Below are positions 18,061 to 29,500 of a DNA stretch of 64,000 bases, piece by piece; the first letter of the stretch is position 1; each line of letters starts with the position of its first letter. A program made the position numbers and the translations under genes. The notes under the pieces are model-generated. The model saw only the letters and a list, made by a program, of their open reading frames with translations, searched no databases and was not told the origin of the DNA. The stretch comes from Rhizopus arrhizus (lineage: Eukaryota; Mucoromycota; Mucoromycetes; Mucorales; Rhizopodaceae): assembly GCA_024220505.1 (NCBI GenBank), contig JAKZZE010000002.1, positions 1,488,001-1,552,000 of the forward strand, written 5' to 3'.

Positions 18061-20573
18061 GTGTATCATCAATGTCACCAACCGATTGATTTTGTTGTAG
18101 GATCAATGGCCAAATGAGATTGTTGAGTTTAACAGTACGATTTTGGACATCTCGGAGTAACTGAGCTGCCAGTCGAGGAGTAGAAGGACGATCTATGGAC
18201 ACGTGAGGACGGAAACAGCCAAACGAGCGGTCAAAAGTAAAAAACTGGGAAACCTTAAGTTTGCTGTGTCGAGGTTTGGTGGTCCAGTAGTCTTCCGGAG
18301 CCAGAGCTAAAACAGAAGAAAGCGGTAAAACGAGAAGCGTGGCTGCATTACAGGACACCGACTGTAAATCCTCCAGATCAAACGAGTCCATGGCTGCAAA
18401 GATGTTGACCATAAAGTTAGTTGAATGCGCGGCGATAGGAGCACGCAGGGAAGGGAAGAGCATAGCCAGACGTGACCCTGAGCCTGCTGAGTGAAAACGA
18501 CGCATATGATCCAACAAAAAAGGTTGACTGCATGAATGAGGTAATGGATCGCCAAGTAGTTGTTCAATCCATCGAATTTGAAGGTTACGCTGTTGAATCA
18601 TCGGATCAAGCAACCCTAACCCACCAGATTGAATAGGAGAGCATAATTGAGTGTATTTGATAGTGGGCTTGCAGTTTCGCCAAACAAACTGATACACGAT
18701 GGACCGAAGCTTCTTGAAGAAATCCTTTGGTAGGTGTACCAGGCGTAGAACATACCATATTTTCGACAGTATCAATGAATTAACTATAGTGGCCCGACCT
18801 CGGATGGAGAGTTGACGTTGTGAAAAAATGTCACATTGTGATTGAACCGTTTGAAGCAATTGGCCTTCTAGATAACGTCGTTGGGTGAGAGATTGTATCA
18901 GCGGGAAACCAAGATATCGTAGTGGACTAGGTGAGCTATGATCGTGCCATTTGGTAATACCTTGTGTGGAGAAAAATTCAACCCATTCAGGATATGGCCG
19001 ACCATCTAACGAAAACGCTTCAGTTTTGTGGATATTAACCTTAGCATTGGAGACTAGGCCATATCGATCCAGATGGTGTTGTAAGCGGTGGTAATCTTCA
19101 AAAGAATGAAGAAGCACGCATACATCGTCAGCATAAGCAAGAACCTTCAATGTGGAAGGAACACAGTCCGGAGGGAGATCGTCAGAAGCAGTTGGTACAA
19201 AGCCAGTAAAGGAAGAATCCTGTATAACGTGTCGTAGAAACGGTTCTAAAGCAAGATTGAATAGTAATGGGGACAGGGGATCACCTTGTCTGAGACCACG
19301 TTGTTGTTGAACTAAATCGGTAAAATATCCATTTACATTGATGCGCACCTCGTTACCAAAGAACAGGTTTCCAATGGAGTGAACAAAAGATTCAGGGAAT
19401 CCAAAGGAGAGCATGGTTTGACACAAATACGTGGGATGAACTCGGTCATAAGCTTTTTCCTGGTCCAAGAGCAAGCCAATTTCCGGTCGTCGTTCAACAT
19501 GAGCTTGTTCCATGAGGATATTGAGAACCAGACCGTTTTCAGCAATAAAGCGATCAGCGAGGAATCCCGTTTGATATCGGTTGATAATATTGTCCATGAC
19601 TAAACGCATTCGTTGATTGATTACTCGAGTGTAAATCTTGGCATCACAATTGATCAAGGAAATAGGCCTCCAATTTCGTAGTGATGATAGATCACCCTTC
19701 TTGGGTAGGAGACGAATCCGAATATCTTGCCAGGAAGAAGGGAATGTACCGGACGAGAGAGCAGCATTGTATAGCTTGTCAACAAGGTTTTGCAAAGGTT
19801 TAAAGCAATAGATGAGATGAATAAAGGCATAACCTAAACCATCTGCACCTGGACTGCTTTGTTTAGCCAGAACCTTCTTTGATTGGTAAAGAATGTTGTC
19901 AATGGTGAAGGGAGTTGTGAGAGATTGTTGGTCTACATCTGACAGTCGTGGTTGTGAATCAATATCGGACAAATATCGATCAACATCGGGTTCATGAACT
20001 GGATCGATAGAGTAAAGGTCTTGGTAGAAAGTTTTGCTCACCTCCAGAAGTTGTGCTTGAGACGAAACACGTTCCCCTGTGCCAGGCTCCTGAAGATGGA
20101 CAATGTTTTGTTCGGTCGTACGAGTATGGTGTATACGCTTGAGGTATCCAGCCGATTTCTCACCGTGTTCACGCCATCGTATCCCTGCTTTTAACACTGA
20201 GATCTCGACTAGTTCTTGCTGTAATGATTCAATTTGTTGATCAAGGATTGGTAGACGTTGTACTCGCAAAGCCAAAGGTGGTTGACTTCGAAGAGAAGCA
20301 TTTCTTTTACGTTGTAGGGATTTGAGAGACTTCGCGCGCCAACTCGAATAATCCACCGCAAAAGAACGAGTAAACTTACGTGTCTCCGATTTGATGTGAT
20401 CCCATTGGTCCTGGAGTGACAATGCTTGAGGCAGGGTTTGTGCAATGTGTTGTAGACGTTGCTTCAACTGAGATCGGTATTCCTTGTTTTTCACCAGCAG
20501 AGGGTTGGCACGCCAGAGGCCAAAACCTGTGGGTGTGGGGCCCAAGTTGATGGAAAGGGAGAGCAGTTGGTGG
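18061..20573 (-). pseudogene. LINE-2 ORF2, reverse transcriptase part
   Basis: Reverse transcriptase of an L1/Tx1-like LINE. Motifs in order: GFGLWRANPLL before the RT, SPGADGL, NWRPISLINCDAKI, QTGFLADRF, DQEKAYDRV, GLRQGDPLSP, YADDVCVLL, then the L1-type tail IRGRATIVNSL and GGLGLLDP. The frame joins the endonuclease part at 21228-21922 once a 649-bp solo LTR is removed. An internal ATG at 20545 opens the visible 830-residue frame. The C terminus runs into the family B LTR and stops at 18053, so the terminal region is missing. No internal stops are seen in this part. Confidence 0.88.
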
Positions 20574-20578
20574 TCGGT

Positions 20579-21227
20579 TGTTTAGGAAAGGGGAGTTTTA
20601 GGTAAATATAATATAGCAATCAAAGATAAAGAAATACTGTTAGAACTTGGTATCTCTTTATTAAGTTAAGATAACTATTGTATGATTCAAATAAATTCTA
20701 CATGTAAAAAATGAGAGTATTTATAGACATGATACGGATAAAGAATTAAGACAGATTTATAATCAATTTGACAGAATAGATGATTACTATTTCTAATTAT
20801 TAGTTTAGCCTGTTCCTAGCTTGTATTGTCAATTATGCTATTGGGATGGTTTCAGATATAACTATTTAAGGAGACGGTACGGATGAATATAAAGACTTTT
20901 AGTTCCGTGATTGGATATCATTGTTAACAATAATATCTCAGTCAGGATAAATGTTTTCATGACTAATGATGATCCGGTAAGTAATCGTCATTCCTTATTC
21001 AACATGCTCATACTATCACTAAACTATATTACAACCATGTCATCTTATTTGACTATGTGAAATTAATATGAATAAAGCTTAATATAAAAATCTAATCAAA
21101 GTATTTTATTGATCTGTGTTGGGAATAATGTTATAAATGATTCCAAGTTATGTCAACATATTATTCAGGATCATATCTGATTCCTTTTACTAAAATAAAG
21201 TGACTATAATCTTATGTATCCTTAACA
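20579..21227 (-). mobile_element. Solo LTR, family I (649 bp), TSD TCGGT
   Basis: TG/CA ends (TGTTTAGGAAAG and TCCTTAACA on +), flanked by TCGGT at 20574-20578 and 21228-21232. The - strand carries TATAAATAC and AATAAAGAG, giving the orientation. It cuts LINE-2 ORF2 exactly at the SWTDH motif that ends the endonuclease. This family has no other copy in the window. Confidence 0.92.
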
Positions 21228-21922
21228 TCGGTCCATGAAGAGTGTAATCGATGAATATCAGTGGATAGGATAGCTGTGCGCATGTTGTTACTGATAAAGA
21301 TGTAGTCAATAGTCGACGTAATCTCATCGTTTCGACGGAAAGTTGGAATGCTGCTGTTATCTCCACAATTCATCACGTTGTAGAATGACTCGTCAAGGTA
21401 CGAGACCCATCGGAGGGATGTGTGTGAAGACAGATTGGCGCGATGATATGAATAATTGAAATCACCAAGAATGATCAGTTGTTGATGATCGATGGCATAG
21501 TCAGGAGAGGTTAGTGTATCAAGGACAGAGTCAAAGAATTCTCGTCTCGCCTTACCTGAGGACGCTGGAGCGTATAAAACCAAGACATGAAAAGGAACGT
21601 AAAAATTCTGCGGGTGAGATACCTTGGACAGGACCAGTCTTGGATTGGAAGGAGTCAGATTCTCGGAAAGAACAAAATTTGGAGAGAAAGAGAGCAAACC
21701 ACAGTGATGGGTCCATAGAGATTGAGTAGCTTGAAATTTCATATTGATTGTTTGAATATGAGTATCGGTGACGTGAGTTTCTTGAAATGCCATAAGATTG
21801 AATTGTAAGGAGCGTAGATAACGAATGTATTGTGATTGTTTTTGGGTATCATTGGTCTTCACTAGACTATTGCAGTTCAGTGAAGATATTGTGAATAATA
21901 AATCTTTGGATCTATTATTCAT
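21228..21922 (-). pseudogene. LINE-2 ORF2, endonuclease part
   Basis: N-terminal endonuclease/exonuclease/phosphatase domain of LINE-2 ORF2: SLNCNSL, FQETHV, LGDFNYS and SSWTD, whose final His is encoded beyond the solo LTR. The ATG shares its A (21922) with the last base of the ORF1 TAA stop (TAATG), so translation by stop-start coupling is likely. The frame as present reads a few codons into the LTR and ends at 21212. Confidence 0.88.
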
Positions 21923-22735
21923 TATTGCGATGCTGTAGGTGTTCCTCCGGTATTGGTGGCCGAAGGACGTCCAGGTTGGTCACTAGACGCATACTTGGAC
22001 TGAGGCTTGTTAGACGCTTGACCAGATGAAAGATTCGTCTGAGCAATCTGTGGTGATGCATGAGAAGCCACAGAGGTGGTATCAGCAGCATTTGGTGTTC
22101 CCGGTGCATCAGACGTGATCTCCATTTGATCAGTAGTTTGAGAGTCCATAGGCTCAGAGAAGATAGAGTCAAAAAGATCGTCTTGAGTGGAAAACAATAC
22201 TGAAGTCGTGGCAGTATTCAGGACCGTATCATTGTGAATACGAGGAGAATCACCGGTAAGGCTGTCGACAGACTTTTTTCGCTTGATCGCTGTTTTAAAC
22301 ACAGCAGGAGGTGTCTTGGCCGCAGCTGGGCGTGATGGTGTAGGCGGCATCTCATCGACGTCTTCCCTAGTCGTGGGTGCAGTCGGCGTCTTCCTAGCCT
22401 TTTTCGAGGGCTTGTCCTTTGAACATTCTGCGGCGATATGTCCAGTCTTATGACAGTTCCAACATACACGGGTGGATCGTTTCTTTGGGCATTCTGATAC
22501 TGCGTGTCCCTCTTGGTGGCAGTATCGGCAATACGTAGGCATGTCATTCCACACCGCATAAAAACCTTCATCAAGTACATTGGACCATGGCAAGTGATGA
22601 GTAAGAGGCAGGAAGCTATCATCTCCAATAGGAACACTGAGAATAGTGTACCCAGTACCCATATACAGTAGGTGAAAAAATACGAGCAACCTTTTGGCAA
22701 AATCGACTTTTTTCGCTATATCAAAAGGTGCATGC
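21922..22735 (-). pseudogene. LINE-2 ORF1, gag-like with two CCHC knuckles, 5' truncated
   Basis: RNA-binding ORF1 protein of LINE-2. Two consecutive zinc knuckles, CRYCHQEGHAVSEC and CWNCHKTGHIAAEC, are followed by a basic KPSKKARK patch and a Ser/Thr/Pro-rich tail. The knuckles contrast with LINE-1 ORF1, which has none. The 5' side is cut by a solo LTR of family A. The ATG at 22767 belongs to that LTR, so the real N terminus is lost or lies in 23165-23313, where the continuing frame has a stop. Confidence 0.85.
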
Positions 22736-23159
22736 TGTTGTATCCACACAACTAGTAAAGTGAACATTCATGGATAAACGAGAGATCTCCGCAATAGCCA
22801 ACTTTGCCCTGTTGTCTCTACCCGCGTTCCCACGACTATATCGGAACCTGATTATAACAACGGCAGTTCAATCCAACTTTATTCGATAATTATCGTTAGA
22901 TCAATAATTTATCTACTTCATTGTCCCTTGATTCGTCAAGAAGACAGCGGCTATTGATTATCTACTATCTTTCCTTTATCTTCCCATCCTTCCCACATTA
23001 TTCTTTTAACCGATCAATTGAAATAGCGGTAAAGATCCAGACATCCAAAAAGTATAAATAGCCTCAAATGTTTTTATTAATAAAGCAATATATAATCTTT
23101 AGTTTCACAACTATTGTCTTTTTTAGTTTTTGTCTCTTATTTTAATACTTGGCAAAACA
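22736..23159 (+). mobile_element. Solo LTR, family A (424 bp), TSD CATGC
   Basis: Same LTR as element A with a few substitutions (CCCGCG for TCGGTG, TATATA for CATATA). Target copies CATGC lie at 22731-22735 and 23160-23164. It inserted in LINE-2 ORF1. Confidence 0.95.
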
Positions 23160-23164
23160 CATGC

Positions 23165-23313
23165 CAACTACCGGCATGGGACTCCTATGGTATATTTTCG
23201 GGGTCATGTGTCTTGAAACAGTAAAGGTCTCATGCAGTAATACTGGAATTTGAGAGAGAGATAAGAATGCGAATTTAAAAATTTGACTTCCGACCAGCTT
23301 AAATTATGTACCG
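23165..23313. other. Short flank between solo LTR A and element G
   Basis: About 150 bp that should be the upstream part of LINE-2 ORF1. The ORF1 frame meets a TAG here, so it is degenerate or frameshifted. Nothing else is recognised. Confidence 0.35.
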
Positions 23314-23639
23314 TGTCATGTTTTGACATGTCAATAAGATACAGTCTTATCATTCTGGACTAAATCTTTACAAATGAGTTTGAATAAGAATAGAACCTGA
23401 TAATTATCACTGCCCTAAACAGCCAAGTTTCACTTTCATCTCAACGGTTGATTATTAACATCAGTCTATAAAATTTTTCTTATACATGTCAAATCATATC
23501 GGTTGTAACTATTTTTGTCATCTAATCTCAGGTCTTGCTCAATTAATATAAATAGCCTTGAAATCTTTCTTTAATAAAAGCATTCGACTTTAGAACTATT
23601 GTTCGGTCTCGTTAATTCTTCTTTGTCCTATTTTAAATA

Positions 23640-25268
23640 CAGTAGCGGACAAAACTGGTGCACAAAACTTAAAATTAACAATGTATCTCCGCCATATGTC
23701 TGCGACTTTTGTGGTATATACCATCTGAAAGACAGTCTAAAATATACATTACGTTATGTAAACCGGAACTGTGCCGGACATCCCTCAGGCATAAGGTCAT
23801 TTTTAGTGATTTTTTGCATATTTCAATTTTCGCCAAAAATGTAGTGCTTGTCTAGCCTTCTTTCAATTTTCCCCATATCTCTCCCGTTTGCTTTCAGATT
23901 TCACAGCATATTAGTAAATTTTAGTAGCTCTTAAAAAATATATAAAACTGTACTTATTTTGTATTTCCCATTGAATCCCCCCTTTTGTTTTTACCCTATT
24001 CACTATAACAAAGTACTAGCATTATATGTTTAAGAAAATAAGCAACTGTAAAAACGAAACTCTGAGATCTCGAGCACGCCTAGTTCGTACGACAGCAGAT
24101 ATTCCTAGAGTAACAAGGATCTCTAAATGGACAATCAACAGGAGAAAGAGGGAAGAAAGAAACTTAATGTCTTGTGATCATGAAGGTCTCCCGCTTTTAT
24201 TCTGAAAAGTTACTAGTTCAGTCATCAACCTAAAGCTTGGACAAGGTCCGTTACACACAGTTTCTGATGCTCAGCACATTTCGAGGACCTTAAGATACAG
24301 TATTAGCAGACTGTTAGTCTGAAGGCACTGTAGGAAGCTAGATTTTGAGTCCGGAAGTAAGGAATCGAAGAATTTCATCAGCTGTATAAGTCGGAAAAAG
24401 CGATGAATGTGGTATCACAACAAGCCATTGTATACTATAGAGGGCTGGAAGTCTGCTATCTTTAGCAATGAAACAAATATGAACATTATGGATGCAGACA
24501 GTATACACTAATATTGAAAGCAAGTCGAGCAACCTTAGCGATTTTTTCACGGTGATCAAACAATGAAGCATGCTGGCTGCTCTGTTATGTTTTAAGGCTG
24601 TATTAGATATTGAGGACCAGAATATGTGTGTCAGGTATACGATGGTATAATGAACTCATAAATATACACATATATTTCGCTTACTTCATACCACAAAAGC
24701 CTAGCGTATAGTAGTCTAAAACGTCGTAATCTCTCGTTTCAGTATGACAATGACACAAGGCACAAGTCAACGCATACCACAAACTCAATATTTGATAACA
24801 GCGCTTCTGTGCTACAAGTTTAGCCGCCACTAATCCCGGCCTAAGTCCGCTTAAGCATACCAGGTGGCAATTGATGGCAAAGGTATGATGATACGACACT
24901 AGATCAAAAAGGGTCGATGATCTTTGGAAAAGAGTAGTCAAAGAGCGGGTTCTTTTATTGAAAACGATATACACGCATATTATTAGCATATGCAAAGAAG
25001 AACATCCGATGATATCAAGAGATGAGATGATTATATAAAGTCTAAGGTCTTAGCCACTTTTGCGGTTTTTAGAAAATATAAAATTTTATAAATTTAAAAC
25101 ACGCTCATCGCTCAGTTTTAACACTGTCATGCTTAGAACATACATAAATTACAATGACTAGTATATCCTCCTTCTAGTACAGTTTCATGACTATTGCAAC
25201 TACCATGAGCAGGTAATGGTAGTTAAAAGCTGAAAAAAAGTTTTGTGCACCAGTTTTGTCCGCTACTG
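23640..25268 (+). mobile_element. Tc1/mariner-like transposon F1 (1629 bp), TA target
   Basis: Terminal inverted repeats of about 28 bp beginning CAGTAGCGGACAAAACTGG, flanked by TA at 23638-23639 and 25269-25270. A second copy is at 42659-44288. It inserted in the 5' LTR of element G; the LTR closes up exactly when F1 and one TA are removed. Confidence 0.93.
24026..25000 (+). pseudogene. Degenerate Tc1-like transposase in F1
   Basis: My + strand translation shows scattered Tc1 transposase signatures broken by stops. A basic N-terminal HTH-like region starts at the ATG at 24026. Near 24450 is WKSAIFSNETNMN, the counterpart of WxxVIFSDExxF, with the catalytic Asp replaced by Asn. KHAGCSVMF, stop, GC follows (counterpart of KHGGGSVMVWGC). 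Near 24740 is FQYDNDTRH, the counterpart of FQQDNDPKH. At least ten stops lie between them. It cannot make a transposase. The - strand ORFs in this region (24338, 24681) are shadows. Confidence 0.75.
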
Positions 25269-25284
25269 TACTTAAAACACTTCA

Positions 25285-25310
25285 TTTTTTTTAACGAAAT
25301 CTGAACTCCC
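25285..25310 (+). promoter_or_regulatory. Element G predicted primer-binding site and leader
   Basis: T8 then AACGAAATCTG follows the LTR, the same layout as elements A, B and C. TTAACGA (25291-25297) pairs with R motif TCGTTAA (23609-23615). The leader is cut by solo LTR E, whose TSD CTCCC is 25306-25310. Confidence 0.5.
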
Positions 25311-25576
25311 TGTTGTAGAACAGCAACTGATTGTAATTGACATTGATAAACATAAGTCTTAATACAAGATCATAATTAAATAAAATAAAAATATAAGTTT
25401 ATTTAAATAAGATCATACAATCAATTCCAATTAAACATGTTCTTTTAGAATATGTTTAGTGTTAATGAGAGTTCTTTGATAAGAAGAAGTATCAACTAAA
25501 ATAACAAGATCCAATCCAATATCAGGAATATTGCTAATCTTTCATATAATTGAAATAACGCGTAAAATAACGTTAT

Positions 25577-25997
25577 TGTGTTATCTCGTAAGAATAAAAA
25601 AGACTATAAAATTCAACGAGACTTCAAAAAGTTCTCTTTTTATTTAATATTATTGTATCTGGTATTTATATCCTTTTCATGAAGATTCAATTAAATCCTT
25701 TTCAAGATACTTTAATTAATTATAGCTGTAGATCTAGCATGAATAAATTTTAGTATGAAGACCTGTTCCTGGTTATGCAAGTGGACTGTTTATAATTATT
25801 TAAGTAGATCTATTTTTCATTTATGTCTCATTGCATCAGGAGCTATATTAAAACAACTTGTATTGAGTTAAAGGAGTGGAATTAGTTATGACCGAATAAT
25901 AGAGAAAAGACTGTAATAAATCTTTGTAAAGCATTCACTACTCTGATTTCTTATAAATTGAATATGAATCATGTTTAAAGTATGTTGTGATACGACA
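25577..25997 (-). repeat. Element C 3' LTR (421 bp)
   Basis: - strand TGTCGTATCACAAC to CGAGATAACACA. It is preceded on the - strand by purine tract GGAAGGGGGCAA (25998-26009). Confidence 0.94.
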
Positions 25998-26310
25998 TTG
26001 CCCCCTTCCAGGTCATAACTACTTCTGGATTTAGATTCATGAGTGTTCAATTGTGAAGACGAGTGTAAGTGAAGTTCTCTGTTGTGTAATATTGAGCAAA
26101 GCAATATGTAATTCGTAAGTGCATGTTATAAGAATGTGTAGGTAGCAACATGTGAAAGGTTTTTTTATGTTGACGATTCTACATGTAAATGAACTGTGGA
26201 TAGAATGTGGATTGACATTGTAAATTGGATTATTGGAAGTTTTTTAAATTATTGAAAGGTAGCGTAAGGCGTTGAGATAATACGTATTAAGATGAATTGC
26301 AGTCACGGTT
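25998..26310 (-). other. Element C 3' untranslated region with polypurine tract
   Basis: About 310 bp between the element C stop codon, which is split by element D, and its 3' LTR. The purine tract 25998-26009 is the plus-strand primer site. No ORF is supported. Confidence 0.7.
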
Positions 26311-26314
26311 AATT

Positions 26315-26541
26315 TGAAATGAGCGGGGTAATTCAGAATTAACAGTCGCCTTATTTGAGGCTGGAAGAAAATATTAATCAAGAAGTTTGGGAAAAACTAA
26401 AGTTAAAGTCCTTTATTTAATAAAGATGCGTTGAGTATTTATATCTTTTGTTAAACTAATTATCCTTCTAGAATTATCTTTGCAAACGAGATATACCAAT
26501 TATATTGAAGTATTTTCAATGGCAGACTCAGTCTCGCGACA
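26315..26541 (-). repeat. Element D 3' LTR (227 bp)
   Basis: - strand TGTCGCGAGACTGAG to CCCGCTCATTTCA. The D reading frame ends inside it at 26500. G-rich purine tract complement TCCGGGGGGCTCG lies at 26542-26554. Confidence 0.92.
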
Positions 26542-29500
26542 TCCGGGGGGCTCGTTTGGGGAAATGTCCTCATTTCTACTTTCATACTTTTTCATCCTTG
26601 AGGCATGTATATTTTTCCAGACTTTGGTAGTTGCAATTTCGACAACATCGAAGCGATCGGGGGAGAGTATCGTAGTAACTTGAAATGGACCACGCCAAGC
26701 ACGAACCAGTTTACCAGCACGACCAGAAGACGCTTTTGAATGAACGGGAAAGTCGACTAAAACCTTATCTCCCACACATATATCGGGCTGTTTCCGCTTT
26801 CCGTTGAGTGTAAGAGCGTTTTTGGCCTGTGTGTGTATGTTTTCTAAGTTGATTAAGGCATAGGCTCGAGCAAGAAAATCCTTCACCTGATGTTGATATT
26901 CAATATGGGGAACAGTCTTGACGGAACCAAAATCGGTGGATAATAGAGAACGTGCTTCACGACCATGTACTAGACTGAATGGAGTAAACTTGGTGGATTC
27001 ATGCACACTTGAGTTGTATGCGAGCTGAAACTCGTTAAGATGTTCGTCCCACACTGTTTGATGATGATCAAGATCCATAAAAGAGACAATAAAGTTACGC
27101 AACGAGGCCATAAAACGTTCGACTAAACCATTAGATTGAGGGTGGTAGGCAGGAGCGAACTTTTGCTTGATATCCAGATGTTCGGAGAGGGTTTTTATAA
27201 GGAGGCCGGAATAGGGTTTACCGTTATCACTAAGGATGCAGCGGACAAGACCATGTTCAGCGAAGACCTTGAGGAGACATTTTGTTACCCAGAAGTCATT
27301 GTTTTCAGGCACCGGAGCTATAACCACATAGCGAGAGAAGAGACATTGCACCACGACCACATGCTTGTTACCAGAACGAGAGAGGGGTAAAGGGCCAAAG
27401 GTATCGACAGCGATTGTGTCGAAAGGCTGTACCGGAGTATCGGAATGAGTTAGATTGGTATGGCCGAGTGTCGCGTTTGGACTTTTGACTCGTTGGCAGA
27501 CTTCACATATATTAACCTGTTTCTTTACCCAAGCGTGTAAGTTTGGAAAATAGAACAATCGAGCGAAACGTTGGACCGTTCGTGACACACCAAGATGACC
27601 CGTTGTTGGATGAGCATGTAGTAATGTAAAAGCTTCATCACGTAGAGAGACAGGTAGTACGGGTCGGGACCCAAAGAAGAGGACACCGGACTCGTCAGAA
27701 AACCCAGGAGGCAAAGAACCAGAAGAACCGCGAATGTCCTGGCAGTAAGCGTCCGAGGATTGAGCAAGAGCTAGATCAGAGACCGTCAGCGAACAGACCA
27801 TAGAAGAGCCAGGAACAGAGACAGGATGACGACTGAGAGCGTCCGGACCCGTGTTTTGTGAGCCAGGGCGATACACAATGGTAAAATCATGTTGTTGGAG
27901 ACTGAGGGCCCAGCGAGCCAGACGGCCCCGAAGATCGGACGAGCGGGTACTCTGAAGAAACTGGAGGGCATGATGATCCGTCACGACAGTGAATTTTGTA
28001 CCGGTCAGATAATGTGCAAACTTTCGAATACCCCAGACGATGGCGAGGGCCTCGACCTCAGATACACCGTAGTTGCGTTCAGCCGGAGACAGAGAACGAG
28101 AAGCATAGGCAATCGCGTAAGCGCGACGGTTTCGAGGATCACGTTGACAGAGTATGACACCGATACCTGAAGAGCAGGCGCCATCCGTGTGAAGTTCAAA
28201 AGGACGAGAAAAGTCAGGGAACCGGAGGACAGGAGCAGTTAGTAAGGCATTCTTGAGTGTATTGTAAGCAGCTTGTTGTTCATGGGACCAGACCCAAGGG
28301 GCCTCTTTCTGGAGTAATGCATGTAGGGGAGCCGCCAGTACCGAAAACTTACTTATGAAACTGCGATAGTAACCTGCTAAACCAAGGAAAGACCGGAGAG
28401 TTTCAGCTGAGGTAGGAGTAGGAAAGGAGGCAACTGCACGAACCTTTTCAGGATCGGTATGTAAACCATCGGGAGAGAGAATATAACCAAGAAAGGAAAT
28501 CTTATTACTAGCAAAACAGCATTTAGAGAGTTTAATCTTGAGAGAGGCCTCACGCAGACGAGAGAGGATTTCGCGGAGATCCTGAAGATGCTGTTCGAAC
28601 GTTGCGCTAAAACAAATGATATCGTCCAGATAGACCAAACAAGTTTGCCATTTAAGACCACCGAGAACCGAATCCATAAGACGTTGCATCGTTGCCGGAG
28701 CGGAACAGAGACCAAAGGGCATGCGAACAAACTCGTAGAGACCACGACGACAGACAAAAGCAGACTTGGGTTTACTCTCCTCATCGAGTTCAATTTGCCA
28801 ATAAGACGAAGTGAGATCCATAGTAGAAAAATATTTGGCATTACCAAGGCTGTGTAATGCATCATCAATGCGAGTCAAAGGATATACATCCTTTGTAGTC
28901 CGGGCGTTCAGACGGCGATAGTCAACACAGAAGCGAAAAGTACCGTCAGGTTTAGGGACCAAGACTACAGGTGAAGACCAAGGAGACCTACTAGGACGTA
29001 TAATACCTTGCTGAAGCATTTCATCTATAAGTTGGTTGATAGTGGCATTTTCAGCGGAAGATGCACGATGTGGAGGAGAAGAAATAGGTTTCTCGTTGCC
29101 AGTATCGATATGGTGCTTTACCAACGGAGTAGTAGATGAGGGGAGACTGACGAAACAGTCCGAATATTCTGCAAGAAGACGTACCATACGGGTAGATTCA
29201 GAGACAGAAAGTGAATCACCTAAAGCAGCAGAAAAATCAAGAGACGTATTGGTGGCCTTCGTGCCATTAGAGACTGTACACAAAGAAGCAGCGTATGGAA
29301 TAATTTGAGAAGACGAGGGTAAATACGCGGCAGAAGCAACGATTTGATTTTTATTAAGAATACAATCTTTGATATTTAAATTGGCAACTTTAATAGTGGC
29401 AAGACCCTCTTGATCAAATTGGACGACGCCAGCGGCAACGGCAACCAATTTTTCAGCAGCCAGAGAAGAAGGAGTAGAAACCATTGTGAGAGCGTTACGT

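Larger units (their letters stand above)
23314..25284 (+). repeat. Element G 5' LTR, split by Tc1-like F1
   Basis: LTR sequence 23314-23639 and 25271-25284 (340 bp in total). TATAAATAGCC and AATAAAAG occur near 23548-23580. The R motif TCGTTAA (23609-23615) is complementary to TTAACGA (25291-25297) right after the LTR. Confidence 0.85.

Noticed and set aside
24338..24995. - strand ORFs of 77 and 104 residues in F1 (and the same in F2)
   Set aside because: They lie opposite the degenerate + strand Tc1 transposase, whose motifs can be recognised; the - strand frames match nothing.
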